Under the pieces are notes generated by a model. The model was not told the DNA's origin, made no database searches, and was given only the letters and a program-made list of their open reading frames with translations. DNA of 64,000 nt from Rhodospirillaceae bacterium. GTDB lineage: Bacteria; Pseudomonadota; Alphaproteobacteria; Rhodospirillales; Rhodospirillaceae. The translations under genes were made by a program, and so were the position numbers. Shown here piece by piece: positions 51,740 through 61,584 of the stretch (position 1 is the stretch's first letter; every line of letters starts with the position of its first letter). The DNA lies in NCBI GenBank assembly GCA_040219235.1, contig JAVJSV010000008.1, forward strand, positions 105,976 to 169,975. Direction: 5' to 3'.

Positions 51740-53310
51740 GCATCCTCGCGCTGTAAAACAACTAACGTCGCATCATCTCCAGCCCCATCAGAAAACATCT
51801 GGCGGTGAACAGCGGATAACTTTCTCTTAACGGCATCACAGCTTTTCCCGAAAAGCCCTCCAAGCGCAAATATAAGCGACTGTGCCGCTGCCTCCCGTTG
51901 GTCGGTTGACTGCCCAACTTCGTACAAGCCATCTGTATAAAGCAACAGAGATTCTCCCTGAGACAAGGTAAGGTCAACCTGCTCGAACTCATCGGTCACC
52001 GGAAGCCCGAGAAGCGGCCCCCCTACAGCAATGAGCCGGTTCCGGCTTTCGGCAATAAGCGCCGGCATGGGGTGTCCGGCTGAGGCCAATTGAATATCTC
52101 CGTGATCTCCCACAACAGCAATCACACCTGTCGCAACGATATCCGCCAAAGTTGAGTCAGACGAAAAACTCTGTGAAACCTCAGAGATGAGCGCCTTTGC
52201 AGCTTGCAACTCTTCACCATTGAACAGTTTGCACGCCGTTCGAAAATGACTGATAAGCGTTAAAGCGTAAAGCTTTGCCTGCACACCATGCCCCATAACA
52301 TCAGCGACCATAACGGCCTGATAAGCTCCCAATCCCTCAGAGACAACAATATCTCCGCCTCCGACTTCCGGCGTAAAGGCGTAGAGTGCCGTGTTAAAGG
52401 ATGCCAGTTTTGGCGGCACGTAGGGAGCGGCCGTCTCAGTAATCTTACGAGAGAATCGCGACACCATGCGATCAAGCAATTTTCTGCGGCGTATTGTGAT
52501 CCGGTCCACCACTGTTTTAAGCCGTAGCAGGTTAATGGGCTTGTTGAGAAAGTCATCTATGCCCAGTTCACCCGCTTCGCTTTCAATATGATGGTCCTCG
52601 ACGCCAGTTAGAAAGACAAAAGAGATTGCATCCAACTCCTCGTCTTTCATCAGCTCTCGACGAAACGAGAGGCCATCCGCACCGGGCAAAGACAGGTCAG
52701 AGAGGATGAGATCGGGATTTAACTCTGACACCGAGGCCAACGCCGCTTCTGCATTGGTGAAACTGCTGACCTGATAATGATCTTCTAAAACCGTTCGAAT
52801 TAAAACGCGGTGACTGATCTCATCTTCCACGATCATGACTTTAGGACGCGCGAACAAAGATGGGCGCGGCGGATACCGCATGACAAAGCGGTTCAAGTGA
52901 TCTTCATCGGTTTTGCGAGATGTATAATCATGATCTGGAAACAAGCGGGCAATCAGTCCAAGTCCCATGCCGGCCACCTGACCACCGTCTTCCACCGCCC
53001 GTTCAAGAGAAAGCGCGCGTTCCGCTGCAAATCCGGTGAACGGCTCTGCGTCATCGGTAATATGACAACTCAGTCCCCCACCTTCCTCAAAGAGTTCAAT
53101 AGAGACGGAGCGACAGGACTCCCCCGCGTGCTTCACAAGATTGGTATATATTTCTGATACACATAGCAAAAAGTGTTCTGTCTTTCTTGCCGGAAGCGCA
53201 GACTCTCTCAGCACGCTCCCAAGAGCCTCACGGATGTCCCGGTTATGCTCGAAATTCGGCGACTCAAGGGCCAAAAAATAGAGGCTGGGATGATTTGCGC
53301 TTAACGACAT
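51736..53310 (-). CDS. HATPase - receiver - PP2C phosphatase fusion (partner-switching hub)
   Basis: 524 residues in three domains. Residues ~10-150: a GHKL-type ATPase like RsbW, with the N-box SEIYTNLVKHAG (Glu53, Asn57) and G-box QVAGMGLGLIARLF. Residues ~157-270: a receiver domain with acidic Glu162/Asp163, phosphoacceptor Asp205 in LILSDLSLPGADG and Lys257 in FLNKPIN. Residues ~305-522: a SpoIIE/PP2C phosphatase with GGGDIVVSEGL and VMVADVMGHGVQA as metal sites. It would control phosphorylation of the STAS protein at 51344-51739. Combining all three activities in one chain, with a phosphorylatable middle domain, links it to a two-component system that is not in the window. Confidence 0.88.
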   Translation of the reverse strand: MSLSANHPSLYFLALESPNFEHNRDIREALGSVLRESALPARKTEHFLLCVSEIYTNLVKHAGESCRSVSIELFEEGGGLSCHITDDAEPFTGFAAERALSLERAVEDGGQVAGMGLGLIARLFPDHDYTSRKTDEDHLNRFVMRYPPRPSLFARPKVMIVEDEISHRVLIRTVLEDHYQVSSFTNAEAALASVSELNPDLILSDLSLPGADGLSFRRELMKDEELDAISFVFLTGVEDHHIESEAGELGIDDFLNKPINLLRLKTVVDRITIRRRKLLDRMVSRFSRKITETAAPYVPPKLASFNTALYAFTPEVGGGDIVVSEGLGAYQAVMVADVMGHGVQAKLYALTLISHFRTACKLFNGEELQAAKALISEVSQSFSSDSTLADIVATGVIAVVGDHGDIQLASAGHPMPALIAESRNRLIAVGGPLLGLPVTDEFEQVDLTLSQGESLLLYTDGLYEVGQSTDQREAAAQSLIFALGGLFGKSCDAVKRKLSAVHRQMFSDGAGDDATLVVLQREDA

Positions 53311-53397
53311 TCATTTGTCAGTCTGGTGAGAGTTGCCTTGGCCTGAATTCAATATGAGCTTACACCAATTCCATCTCAATCTGACAAGCATCGAAAC

Positions 53398-56300
53398 CTA
53401 GATGACTGATCCTGAATTATCGTCATACGGACTATCGGGTGTGTCGTCTATGAGAGGCGCGTCGGCCCCACCATCTTCGAACAAATCAGCACCATCATCT
53501 TCACTCTCACCTTGATCCTCAATCGCATCCATCCAGTCGCTAGACTCTTCAGCTTCAAAGTCCGTTGTCTCATCTTCATCCAGAGAGTCAGGGTTCTCAT
53601 CACTATTTGAGTCACCAGCATCCTCTTCCGAAGCGATGAGATCAAAGACGGTGCGATCTTGATCATCATCCTGATCATCGTCTTGTTGTTCGTCCTCGGA
53701 CTCGCCGTTCTCGTTCGCTGATGCATCACCAGTAGATTCATCATCCTCTCCCTCATCATCTTCGCCAAAGGAATTAGATGACTCGTCTTCGTCTACATCA
53801 GAGACGCTGCTGCCAGACTCTGATTCAGCGTTCTCTCCATCCTCATTTTCTTCTTGACCATCGCCTGACCCCGTTTCCGACTCATTAGAGTCTTCATCCT
53901 CAGCAAGCCCAAGATCGTCATCTTCATCAACATCGTCTTCCTCATTTCCACCAGAGTCTTCTGAGTCTGGTTCGTCTGACGTGAGCTCCCCTGAGTCGAG
54001 TTCGTTTTCATCATTTTCTTCATCCGACGCTGAGACTCCCTCTTCACTTGAGTCTTCGTCTTCAGACTGAGAGTCACCTTCCTCGCCATCATCAGACGTC
54101 AGACCAACGCGGGCACCACGGGCAATGATTGACTCATCGCCATCTCTCCCACCCAGATCATCTTCTGATTCATCATCGTCATCAGACTCCTCATCGGTAT
54201 CTTCGTCCTCTTCCTCATCAGAGTCGTCTTCATCGCCGTCAGACTCTTCGTCGGTATCTTCTTCGCCGTCCTCAAGACCATCTTTATCTTCTAAATCTTC
54301 TTCATCCTCGTCTTCGTCCTCAACAAGGCTGGCGGCGGCTTCATCCAAATCAGATAACGCGCTTGGGCCGCCATTATCGGCAGTATCAAAAATCAATGCT
54401 CCGGCCCACGGCATAACCTCCTGCCCTGGAATGTCTGCACCGCTGTTCTTATCGTAAACAACACTAGGGCCTTCCGCCTCGTAACGAGTGCCATTTACTT
54501 CAATGAAATCTACAATGAGATTCCGGTCGTCAACGCCTTCTTTATAGGCATCATTTGTAAATCGAACTTCGACCGACTGCGGACCATCGGCCCCAAAATC
54601 ACCGGTCAGGTTAATCAGTTCTGTTTCGCCTTGTTCACGGTCTGCGGTGATCGTGAACGTGCCCATATCTTGGCCATCAATGGTGATCTGAGCTTTCGGA
54701 GCTCCCAAGTAATGGTCACCACTGATTTGGATTGTGATTGTGCTGTCTTCACCGCCGCCAATGTCGCCACCTTCCTGACCTTCTGTATCATCCACTACGG
54801 CGGGGAGGACTGTGACAGCGATGTCAGCAGATGTTGTCGCTTGATCTCCTGTTGTCTCAGTTGACCGCGCTGAAACCGTCAGATTCAGAGACCCTTCAAA
54901 GCCATCGGGCACCGTGACTGACAGCCCTTGCAGATCTTGCGAAGTGAGCGTCCAACTGCCATTGCTATTTGCAGTTCCAGCAGACAGTTGCGCGCCCTCT
55001 GGAAGGCCAGACACCTTAACAGATAGAGACTCAGACCCATCTGTATCTATGAGTGACGCCCCAATATTAAGCGCAATGCTCTCTCCAGCTGTGCCTTCTG
55101 AGGCTGAAACAATAAGATTGGGTGCGTCAGCGACAGCGGCGACCGCAACATTAACAGCAAATGATGATGTATTCTGATCACCACTGTCTTGCTCTTCTGT
55201 TGTCACGTGAACTGTCAATGACAAGTCGCCATCACTGTTTTCCGGGGCCCGCACCTGCACGTTGGCAAAGTCATCCGGATCAACACGCCAGGTTCCGCCG
55301 CCAATATTCTCGCCGTGAGACAGCACGGCCCCATCGGGAAGACCTGATATTTCAATGCCGGCAATGGTTTCAGATCCATCATTGTCATCGAGAACAATGG
55401 ACTGGTTCAGAGCGATAAATGTGTCTTCCACCCCAGACGGCACACCGGGACCACCATTGTCTTCCGTATTGAAGACCAGTTTACCGGCCCATGGCATGAC
55501 TTCCTGCCCAGCGATATCTGCGCCACTGTTCTTATCGTACACGACGCCTGGGCCACCGGCCTCATAGCGGGTGCCATTGACCTCAACGAATTCAACGATC
55601 AGATTCCGGTCACCCACGCCTGCCTTATACGCATCATTGGTGAATTTCACTTCGACAGACCCCGGACCCTCTGATCCAAAATCGCCCGTCAATGTAATTT
55701 GCTGGTTTTCGCCCTGCGCACGGTCCGCTGTGACCGTAAAGGTCCCCATATCTTGGCCATCAATAACAATCTGAGCGTTGGGAGATCCCAGGTAGTGATT
55801 GCCGCTCACCTGAATGGTAATCGTACTTTCACCATCGGTTGCCGCACCGCCGCCCTGTACACCGTCTGCAACACCCGCGACTGAGACAGGTAGGCTTTCG
55901 ACTGTGGTTAAGGTTTCACCGGTTGTTGTTTCTTCAACAGTGACAGAAATAGAGAGCTCAAAGTCATCGCTGCTGCCCTCTGGCGGGGTAATAGAAAGAC
56001 CATCAACTTCCGCAACATCAAGGGTCCATGTTCCATCGCTATTCAGCGTGCCAGCGGAGAGCGTAGCGCCAGAGGGAACACCGGAAATTACGATATCGGT
56101 GATCTGTTCAGAACCATCTGCGTCACGCAGACCAATACCGATATCAAGCGGAATACTAGAATCTTCAGTCCCTTCAACCGCAGACACATCTATGCTGGCC
56201 CCGTCGACATCGATATCCACGGCGTTGCCGTCCATATCGACGATAGAAATGTCTTCCCAACTCTCGACTGTGAGGTTTAGGTTCGCAAATGTCTGTGGTT

Positions 56301-59300
56301 CTGTATTACCGCTTTCAATAGCATCCCGTAGCGCTTGGAGGTCGGCCACAATATCAGGGTTACGAAGGTCTTCGGCTGACACGCGAACGGTCAAATCATC
56401 CTGACCTGTACCGCCTTTGTAAACATCCGTTCCGGAGGCTTCACCTAGGGTAAAGATGCCAGAGTCGTCACCTTCTCCACCGTCAACAATGTCAGACCCT
56501 GCACCACCGTCGAGCAGATCATTACCCGCACCCCCTTCAAGTCTATCGTCACCCTGGTTGCCGTACAGCTGGTCGTTGCCGGCACCGCCGAACAACGTAT
56601 CGCTGTTTCCTTCAAAGTCGTTAACCACGGGGTCGATATCAACGCGGACGACGAGGTCGTTGTAGTCTTTGTCACCGCCGTTATTGAGATCTTCGAACCC
56701 GATGAGCATGCCGCCGGTTTCAGAGTCATAACCAGAGACAACGTGCTGCTTGCCGTCATAGTTGAGCGGAATGCTTGAATCCGTTCCTGCCGTATGGAAC
56801 ACGGACCCTTTAACGTCTGTCACGCCTCCATCAGTGTCGACCCAGACAAGATTTGGATTGGTGCTGTTAACGGTTGCGCCCGCATCACCATCGCGGAATT
56901 CAAAATGACCATCATCAAAGTTGCTGAAATTGTTCTTGCTGTAACCATCGGCAACTATAAACAGTGCGAATGTCTCTCCGGCCTCAAGATCGAGCGTGAC
57001 TGAGGATTCATTAGAGATAAGACTGCCACCAGAGCCCTGTTTTGAGGCGTTCTCAAAGGCCATTTGAACGTCGGTGATTTCACCGTCCGGGCCAATTTTG
57101 TAGTAACCCAACGAATTCTTATAGCCCGCACCTTCGTTTAAGAAGGTCAGAGTGACTTGATGGTCAGCCGCAAGCGTAAAGTTTGACCGCGGATCTAAAC
57201 CATTCACTTCATCTGGATCAACAGAGCGACGTTCCGTCAGATCTGGGAACGGATCGCTATGTGACCAATCGTGTTCAACAACGTCAGGTGTGCCGCTACC
57301 AGTGCCTTCATCGCCAATGAGGACATCATCACCGTCGTCACCATGGAGGGTGTCACTACCTTCACCACCTTCTAAGCGGTCATGACCGCCCATGCCATGG
57401 AGTTCGTCATCCCCGTCACCGCCGCTTAAAACATCGTCACCAACAGCCGCTTCACGATCCAAAGTGACGTTCACCGTGGCCGTCTTCGTAGACTGAGTTT
57501 CCACACCTGTTTCGGGGTCTTGGTCTGTGGCGATTGCCATGACTTCAATTTCAAAGTCAGCAACGTCGCCAGTCAGGGTGAGAGACAGACCATCCCCTGC
57601 AATCGCATCTAAATCGTCTTGGCTCAGTTCCCAACGACCGTCATCTAGCAACGTTCCCAGCGACAAGGTAGCCCCTGACGGAATACCTTCAAGAGATACG
57701 GTCAATGTTTCTGACTCATCAGAGTCTATGAGAGCTGCGCTGATGTCTAACGATACCACCGACACAAAATTCTGTTGATCGCCATAGATGACGTCGTTGC
57801 CTGCATCACCACCGATGACATTATCGCCACCATCACCGGAAAGCTGATCATCGCCGTCCGATGCTGTTTGCTGACTTTCAGTGGCGTTCTGTACTTGGGC
57901 CGTCGCTTCGGCACCAACGATTAAATCAGGCGCATCCGCAACCGCGTGTACTTCAACCAGTAAAGTCGCTGAGACAGAATCAGTGTCGCCACTGTCTTCT
58001 TCAGAAACAGCTTCGATTTCAAGCTCAAAGTCATCACTGCTGTGCTCTGGCGCTTTAATACTGAGGCCAATGAGTTGATCGGGTGTCAACTCATAACTGT
58101 TATCCCCGCTAAACGTGTCACCCGCCTTGTTTGTTAGAACAGCACCGTCAGGAATTTCAGAGATTATGATGTAGGAAAACTCTGACCCATCCTGGTCTGC
58201 AAATGCAGCACTGATATCGAGGGCAATAAACGCGTCTTCCTGACCTTCAGCCGCCTGAACAGAAAGTTCTGGCGTATCAACGACAGGCGCAACTTCAATA
58301 ACCACCGATTGAACGGTCTCAGCTGTTTCACCGGAAGCTTCAGTTGAGGTCACTGTCACGGTGAGTGCGATTTCACCACTGAAATGCTCAGGCCCCTTAA
58401 TTTGCAAGCCAACGATCTGCTCTGGCGCAAGCTCTAGCGTTTCAAAGCCCGCAAACGTTTCGCCGAGATCATTGGTAAGCGTTGCCCCTTCCGGAATGTC
58501 AGAGATCGTAAAGGAAAGAGACTCAGACCCATCTGCGTCAACCAGTTCAGCTTCAATCTCAAGAGGGATAAATTCATCTTCATCCCCTGAATTTGACTGA
58601 ACCTCCGCCTCGGGCGCGTCGGCGACGGCAGCCACAACAACGGGCAATACAACTGATGTCTCAGCAATATCACCGTCATCTTCCTGCGACACAGCTTCAA
58701 CCTCTAGATTTAGCGTTCCGCTAAAATGCTCAGGCGGCGTGATGGTAAGACCGGCAATGTCGGCGGGAGAAAGGGTCCAGGTGCCATCTTCATTATCTAC
58801 ACCAGCGGACAAAGTCGCGCCTTCAGGCACATTGCTAATGGTTACAAAAAGAGTCTCTGAGCCATCGTTGTCAGGCAATGTAATGTTGACGGACAGATTT
58901 ATGGCTGTGTCTTCGTCACCTTGTGCCTCACCCAACGCGATCACAGGTGTGTCAGCCACACCAGTCACGGAAACGAAAACGTTAGCATTGACGACAGTGT
59001 CGACACCCGTTGTGCTATTGGCCGTAGCCACAGCCGCTAAGATAGTAAAATCATCATTGGAGTTTTCAGGTGGCGTGATCGTCAAGCCGCTCAATTGCGC
59101 CGCCGTGACCGTCCAACTGCCGTCTTCATTTTCAACACCAGCGGATAAAGTCGCGCCCTCTGGAACACCAGTGAAGGTCACTCCAGAAATAGACACCGCA
59201 GGGTCATTGCTCTGAGCAAGATCAATAGACAAGGGGATTGGTGAGTCCTCATCGCCGGACGCATCAGCCGCACTCACCCGTGGCGCATCTGGTTCAGGCG

Positions 59301-60111
59301 CTGGTTCCGGGTCGGGCGCAACAGGCTCAACAACCTCGTCTTCGACCGGGGGGGCAGGATCCTCCTCCACAACCGGCTCTTCTGGGTCTGGTTGAGGATC
59401 AGGCGTCGGATCCGGTGTCGGGTCTGGTGTGGGATCTGGTGTGGGGTCGGGTGTTGGGTCCACTGGAGGCTCTACAGCGGTGTCAGGTTCTGTCACGGCT
59501 GCCGCTACTTCTGGCGCGTCGCCGCCATCATCGGGGTCCCCATCCGCAGGGTCATCAACCGTTTCAACAGTCTCGTCTGTTTCTTCAGTCTCTTCTTCGG
59601 CGTCATCTTCAATCGCGTCTAACTGTTCTTCAATGGTGGGTTCGCCATCTTCCGCAACGCCATCGCCAACAGCGCCCCCAAAGGTTTCAAAGTCACCAAC
59701 GGTTGTGCGGCCCAATCTGTTTTCACCGGGCTCATCTGGTGCTGGCGGTGTCTCTTCAGGCTCCTGGGTGCGTGATTGCGTTGTGGCACCCCCTCCCGTG
59801 TTACCCGTATCCCCAGTATTACCGCCGCCTTGCTGACCGCCTTGATTTGTTAACGGATCGATCTCATCCAACTGATCTGGTGCATTTTGCGACTCAATAT
59901 TCTCAATTTGCAAATCGTCAATATCGTCTGTTGGGACCGGATCACCACCGGTCGCCTCGCCCTGATAGCCTTCATCACCGCCTTTATGAATGACGCTTAG
60001 GGTGTTGGGATCCTGAGGGTTTGTGCTGGCTCCGTCGCCTAGCGGGCGATCAATAGCATCTAGATCTTGGCCTTCGTCGAGATCTAAGGGCTCATTTGTT
60101 GGGTCAGCCAT
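53398..60111 (-). CDS. Giant acidic RTX / Ig-like / CBM60-like surface protein, type I secretion substrate
   Basis: 2237 residues. Order: disordered acidic Pro-rich head (1-280); four Ig/cadherin-like repeats (~281-729), each with IP-E-G-ATL and GLxITPPE motifs; a short RTX block (~751-778) set inside the fifth repeat (to ~885); RTX block (~889-935); DUF4114-like domain (~975-1160, with GFEDLNNGGDKDYNDLVVRV); RTX block (~1170-1216); an Ig-like repeat (~1306-1416); a CBM60-like domain (~1429-1548, ITIQVSGNHYLGSPNAQIVI); two more Ig-like repeats; a second CBM60-like domain (~1791-1908); and a ~320-residue Asp/Glu/Ser-rich tail. The RTX blocks bind Ca2+ after secretion. The adaptor and transporter genes lie just upstream. 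It is probably a biofilm adhesin or polysaccharide-binding surface protein. No LapG-type cleavage site or LapD gene was seen. Confidence 0.87.
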   Translation of the reverse strand: MADPTNEPLDLDEGQDLDAIDRPLGDGASTNPQDPNTLSVIHKGGDEGYQGEATGGDPVPTDDIDDLQIENIESQNAPDQLDEIDPLTNQGGQQGGGNTGDTGNTGGGATTQSRTQEPEETPPAPDEPGENRLGRTTVGDFETFGGAVGDGVAEDGEPTIEEQLDAIEDDAEEETEETDETVETVDDPADGDPDDGGDAPEVAAAVTEPDTAVEPPVDPTPDPTPDPTPDPTPDPTPDPQPDPEEPVVEEDPAPPVEDEVVEPVAPDPEPAPEPDAPRVSAADASGDEDSPIPLSIDLAQSNDPAVSISGVTFTGVPEGATLSAGVENEDGSWTVTAAQLSGLTITPPENSNDDFTILAAVATANSTTGVDTVVNANVFVSVTGVADTPVIALGEAQGDEDTAINLSVNITLPDNDGSETLFVTISNVPEGATLSAGVDNEDGTWTLSPADIAGLTITPPEHFSGTLNLEVEAVSQEDDGDIAETSVVLPVVVAAVADAPEAEVQSNSGDEDEFIPLEIEAELVDADGSESLSFTISDIPEGATLTNDLGETFAGFETLELAPEQIVGLQIKGPEHFSGEIALTVTVTSTEASGETAETVQSVVIEVAPVVDTPELSVQAAEGQEDAFIALDISAAFADQDGSEFSYIIISEIPDGAVLTNKAGDTFSGDNSYELTPDQLIGLSIKAPEHSSDDFELEIEAVSEEDSGDTDSVSATLLVEVHAVADAPDLIVGAEATAQVQNATESQQTASDGDDQLSGDGGDNVIGGDAGNDVIYGDQQNFVSVVSLDISAALIDSDESETLTVSLEGIPSGATLSLGTLLDDGRWELSQDDLDAIAGDGLSLTLTGDVADFEIEVMAIATDQDPETGVETQSTKTATVNVTLDREAAVGDDVLSGGDGDDELHGMGGHDRLEGGEGSDTLHGDDGDDVLIGDEGTGSGTPDVVEHDWSHSDPFPDLTERRSVDPDEVNGLDPRSNFTLAADHQVTLTFLNEGAGYKNSLGYYKIGPDGEITDVQMAFENASKQGSGGSLISNESSVTLDLEAGETFALFIVADGYSKNNFSNFDDGHFEFRDGDAGATVNSTNPNLVWVDTDGGVTDVKGSVFHTAGTDSSIPLNYDGKQHVVSGYDSETGGMLIGFEDLNNGGDKDYNDLVVRVDIDPVVNDFEGNSDTLFGGAGNDQLYGNQGDDRLEGGAGNDLLDGGAGSDIVDGGEGDDSGIFTLGEASGTDVYKGGTGQDDLTVRVSAEDLRNPDIVADLQALRDAIESGNTEPQTFANLNLTVESWEDISIVDMDGNAVDIDVDGASIDVSAVEGTEDSSIPLDIGIGLRDADGSEQITDIVISGVPSGATLSAGTLNSDGTWTLDVAEVDGLSITPPEGSSDDFELSISVTVEETTTGETLTTVESLPVSVAGVADGVQGGGAATDGESTITIQVSGNHYLGSPNAQIVIDGQDMGTFTVTADRAQGENQQITLTGDFGSEGPGSVEVKFTNDAYKAGVGDRNLIVEFVEVNGTRYEAGGPGVVYDKNSGADIAGQEVMPWAGKLVFNTEDNGGPGVPSGVEDTFIALNQSIVLDDNDGSETIAGIEISGLPDGAVLSHGENIGGGTWRVDPDDFANVQVRAPENSDGDLSLTVHVTTEEQDSGDQNTSSFAVNVAVAAVADAPNLIVSASEGTAGESIALNIGASLIDTDGSESLSVKVSGLPEGAQLSAGTANSNGSWTLTSQDLQGLSVTVPDGFEGSLNLTVSARSTETTGDQATTSADIAVTVLPAVVDDTEGQEGGDIGGGEDSTITIQISGDHYLGAPKAQITIDGQDMGTFTITADREQGETELINLTGDFGADGPQSVEVRFTNDAYKEGVDDRNLIVDFIEVNGTRYEAEGPSVVYDKNSGADIPGQEVMPWAGALIFDTADNGGPSALSDLDEAAASLVEDEDEDEEDLEDKDGLEDGEEDTDEESDGDEDDSDEEEDEDTDEESDDDDESEDDLGGRDGDESIIARGARVGLTSDDGEEGDSQSEDEDSSEEGVSASDEENDENELDSGELTSDEPDSEDSGGNEEDDVDEDDDLGLAEDEDSNESETGSGDGQEENEDGENAESESGSSVSDVDEDESSNSFGEDDEGEDDESTGDASANENGESEDEQQDDDQDDDQDRTVFDLIASEEDAGDSNSDENPDSLDEDETTDFEAEESSDWMDAIEDQGESEDDGADLFEDGGADAPLIDDTPDSPYDDNSGSVI
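59386..59463 (-). repeat. 12-bp coding repeats (PTPD tetrapeptide array) in the adhesin head
   Basis: A run of 12-base units encodes repeated PDPT around residues 217-242 of the giant surface protein. Units vary at third codon positions, so the protein repeat is conserved rather than the DNA. It is likely an extended rigid stalk between the disordered head and the Ig-like repeats. Confidence 0.8.
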
Positions 60112-60211
60112 GCCTTACCTCTGGAACTATGAAACGTCGATATACCCATAGTGATGCAATTGACGTGCCAGACAGGCAGACAGCTAGCCAGAGAAAGAAC
60201 GGGCGAGGTGG

Positions 60212-61546
60212 TTAACGCTCGCGGAACCCCTCGTTCACCGCCGTATAAAACGGCTTCAGCAGATATTGCAGGATGCTCTTTTGCCCGGTTTTGATATCCA
60301 TCTGGACCGTCATTCCCGGGAACACAGGATTAGCCAGTTGGTCGTGGCCAACGTAGGTCTGGGACAGAGAGGCACGGACCCGATAAAATGGTGTATTGCT
60401 CTCATCGAGCATGGTTGTTGCGGACGTAGAAATCACCTGCCCCGGAACAGATCCATAGCGGGAAAAATCATAGGTATGGACTTTGATATCTACCGGCTGG
60501 CCACCATTAACGAAGCCGATATCGCGCGTTGAAACACGGCCTTCGATCAGAAAACCGGCATCGACAGGAACAACTTCAGCTACCAATCCCCCAGGGGCAA
60601 CCACGCCTCCCGCCTGAACAGCAATTTGTTGTACCAGACCGTGGACAGGCGAAAGGGCGGTTAATCTGCTATCTCTATTTTCAAGGCCGCTGAGAATTTG
60701 CTCAACTTCGGACAGTTCCGACGAAACTGCACCCAATTGGCGCAGAGCTTCCTGACGAAGGCGGCTATCCAACTCGGCCAGCCGTTGCTCCAATTCAATA
60801 ATAGACTCTCCAATCGTAGCAGCATTACCAATCAAACGCTGCCCGTTGCCTTTAGCCGTTTCTAACTCGCGTTGAACGCCGAGATACATAACACGGGACA
60901 GAAGGCCATCCTCGAATAGCTTTTTACGAACTTCAAACTCGTCTTGAAGGAGCTTAACCTGCCGGCCATTGCTTGCCTGTTGCTCCCGATTTGTGTCCAG
61001 CTCTGAGCGCCGTTCGGCAATTTGCTGAACGAGAATATTACGTTGGTTCTGTCGCGACACCATCTCTGACTCGAAAATATTATTTTGATCATTAACCAGA
61101 GAGACAAATTCTTCTGGTGCAAAAGTAAAATCAGGTGTGCGGTCTTCGGCGTAGGCTCTGAGCCGCTCTTGCTGAAGCAAGAGTGCAACTTCGCGCACTC
61201 TGACTTGCTCCAATTCCGCAGAGGCTGATTGGGCATCGAAGCGGACCAGTGGCGTACCGACGTCAACCAACTCGCCTTCTTGAACAAGAATCTCGGAGAC
61301 AATCCCGCCTTCCAAGTGTTGAATTGGCCTAACGCTACCAACTGGCACCACCTCACCCATCGCAATCGTAATTTCATCAACCTTCGCTATGGCCGCCCAG
61401 ACCAAAAAGGTAACAATAAAAAGACCGACGGCCGCGATGCCGCGGGACACCATCTTCGAGGTCCCCGTTTCATGAATGATGTCAGCGTTCGCGATATCGC
61501 GAATGCGACGGAATCTAGAATCAAAACTTGTGTTTGCTTCACTCAT
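60212..61546 (-). CDS. HlyD-family type I secretion membrane-fusion protein
   Basis: 444 residues from ATG 61546 (GGAG nine bases upstream; GTG 61567 lacks a clear site). A cytoplasmic tail is followed by one membrane helix (GLFIVTFLVWAAIAKV). The periplasmic part has the lipoyl/beta-barrel pattern VGSVRPIQHLEGGIVSEILV, a long coiled-coil (~110-290, with repeated heptads) and the closing PVFPGMTVQMDIKTGQKSIL, the family signature. It links the ABC transporter to an outer-membrane TolC-like channel. The channel gene is not in the window. It lies between the transporter and its probable cargo gene. Confidence 0.92.
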   Translation of the reverse strand: MSEANTSFDSRFRRIRDIANADIIHETGTSKMVSRGIAAVGLFIVTFLVWAAIAKVDEITIAMGEVVPVGSVRPIQHLEGGIVSEILVQEGELVDVGTPLVRFDAQSASAELEQVRVREVALLLQQERLRAYAEDRTPDFTFAPEEFVSLVNDQNNIFESEMVSRQNQRNILVQQIAERRSELDTNREQQASNGRQVKLLQDEFEVRKKLFEDGLLSRVMYLGVQRELETAKGNGQRLIGNAATIGESIIELEQRLAELDSRLRQEALRQLGAVSSELSEVEQILSGLENRDSRLTALSPVHGLVQQIAVQAGGVVAPGGLVAEVVPVDAGFLIEGRVSTRDIGFVNGGQPVDIKVHTYDFSRYGSVPGQVISTSATTMLDESNTPFYRVRASLSQTYVGHDQLANPVFPGMTVQMDIKTGQKSILQYLLKPFYTAVNEGFRER

Positions 61547-61584
61547 TACTTGAAACTCCGTAGCCACGGTAAGCGGCTGATTAC

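Noticed and set aside
54125..54457. Serine-rich 110-codon plus-strand frame
   Set aside because: Antisense of the acidic Asp/Glu/Ser tail; the poly-Ser product is a by-product of GAN/TCN-rich codons.
59238..59993. 251-codon plus-strand open frame
   Set aside because: Antisense to the Pro/Asp/Glu-rich head of the giant surface protein; its repetitive composition is a mirror of the coding repeats.
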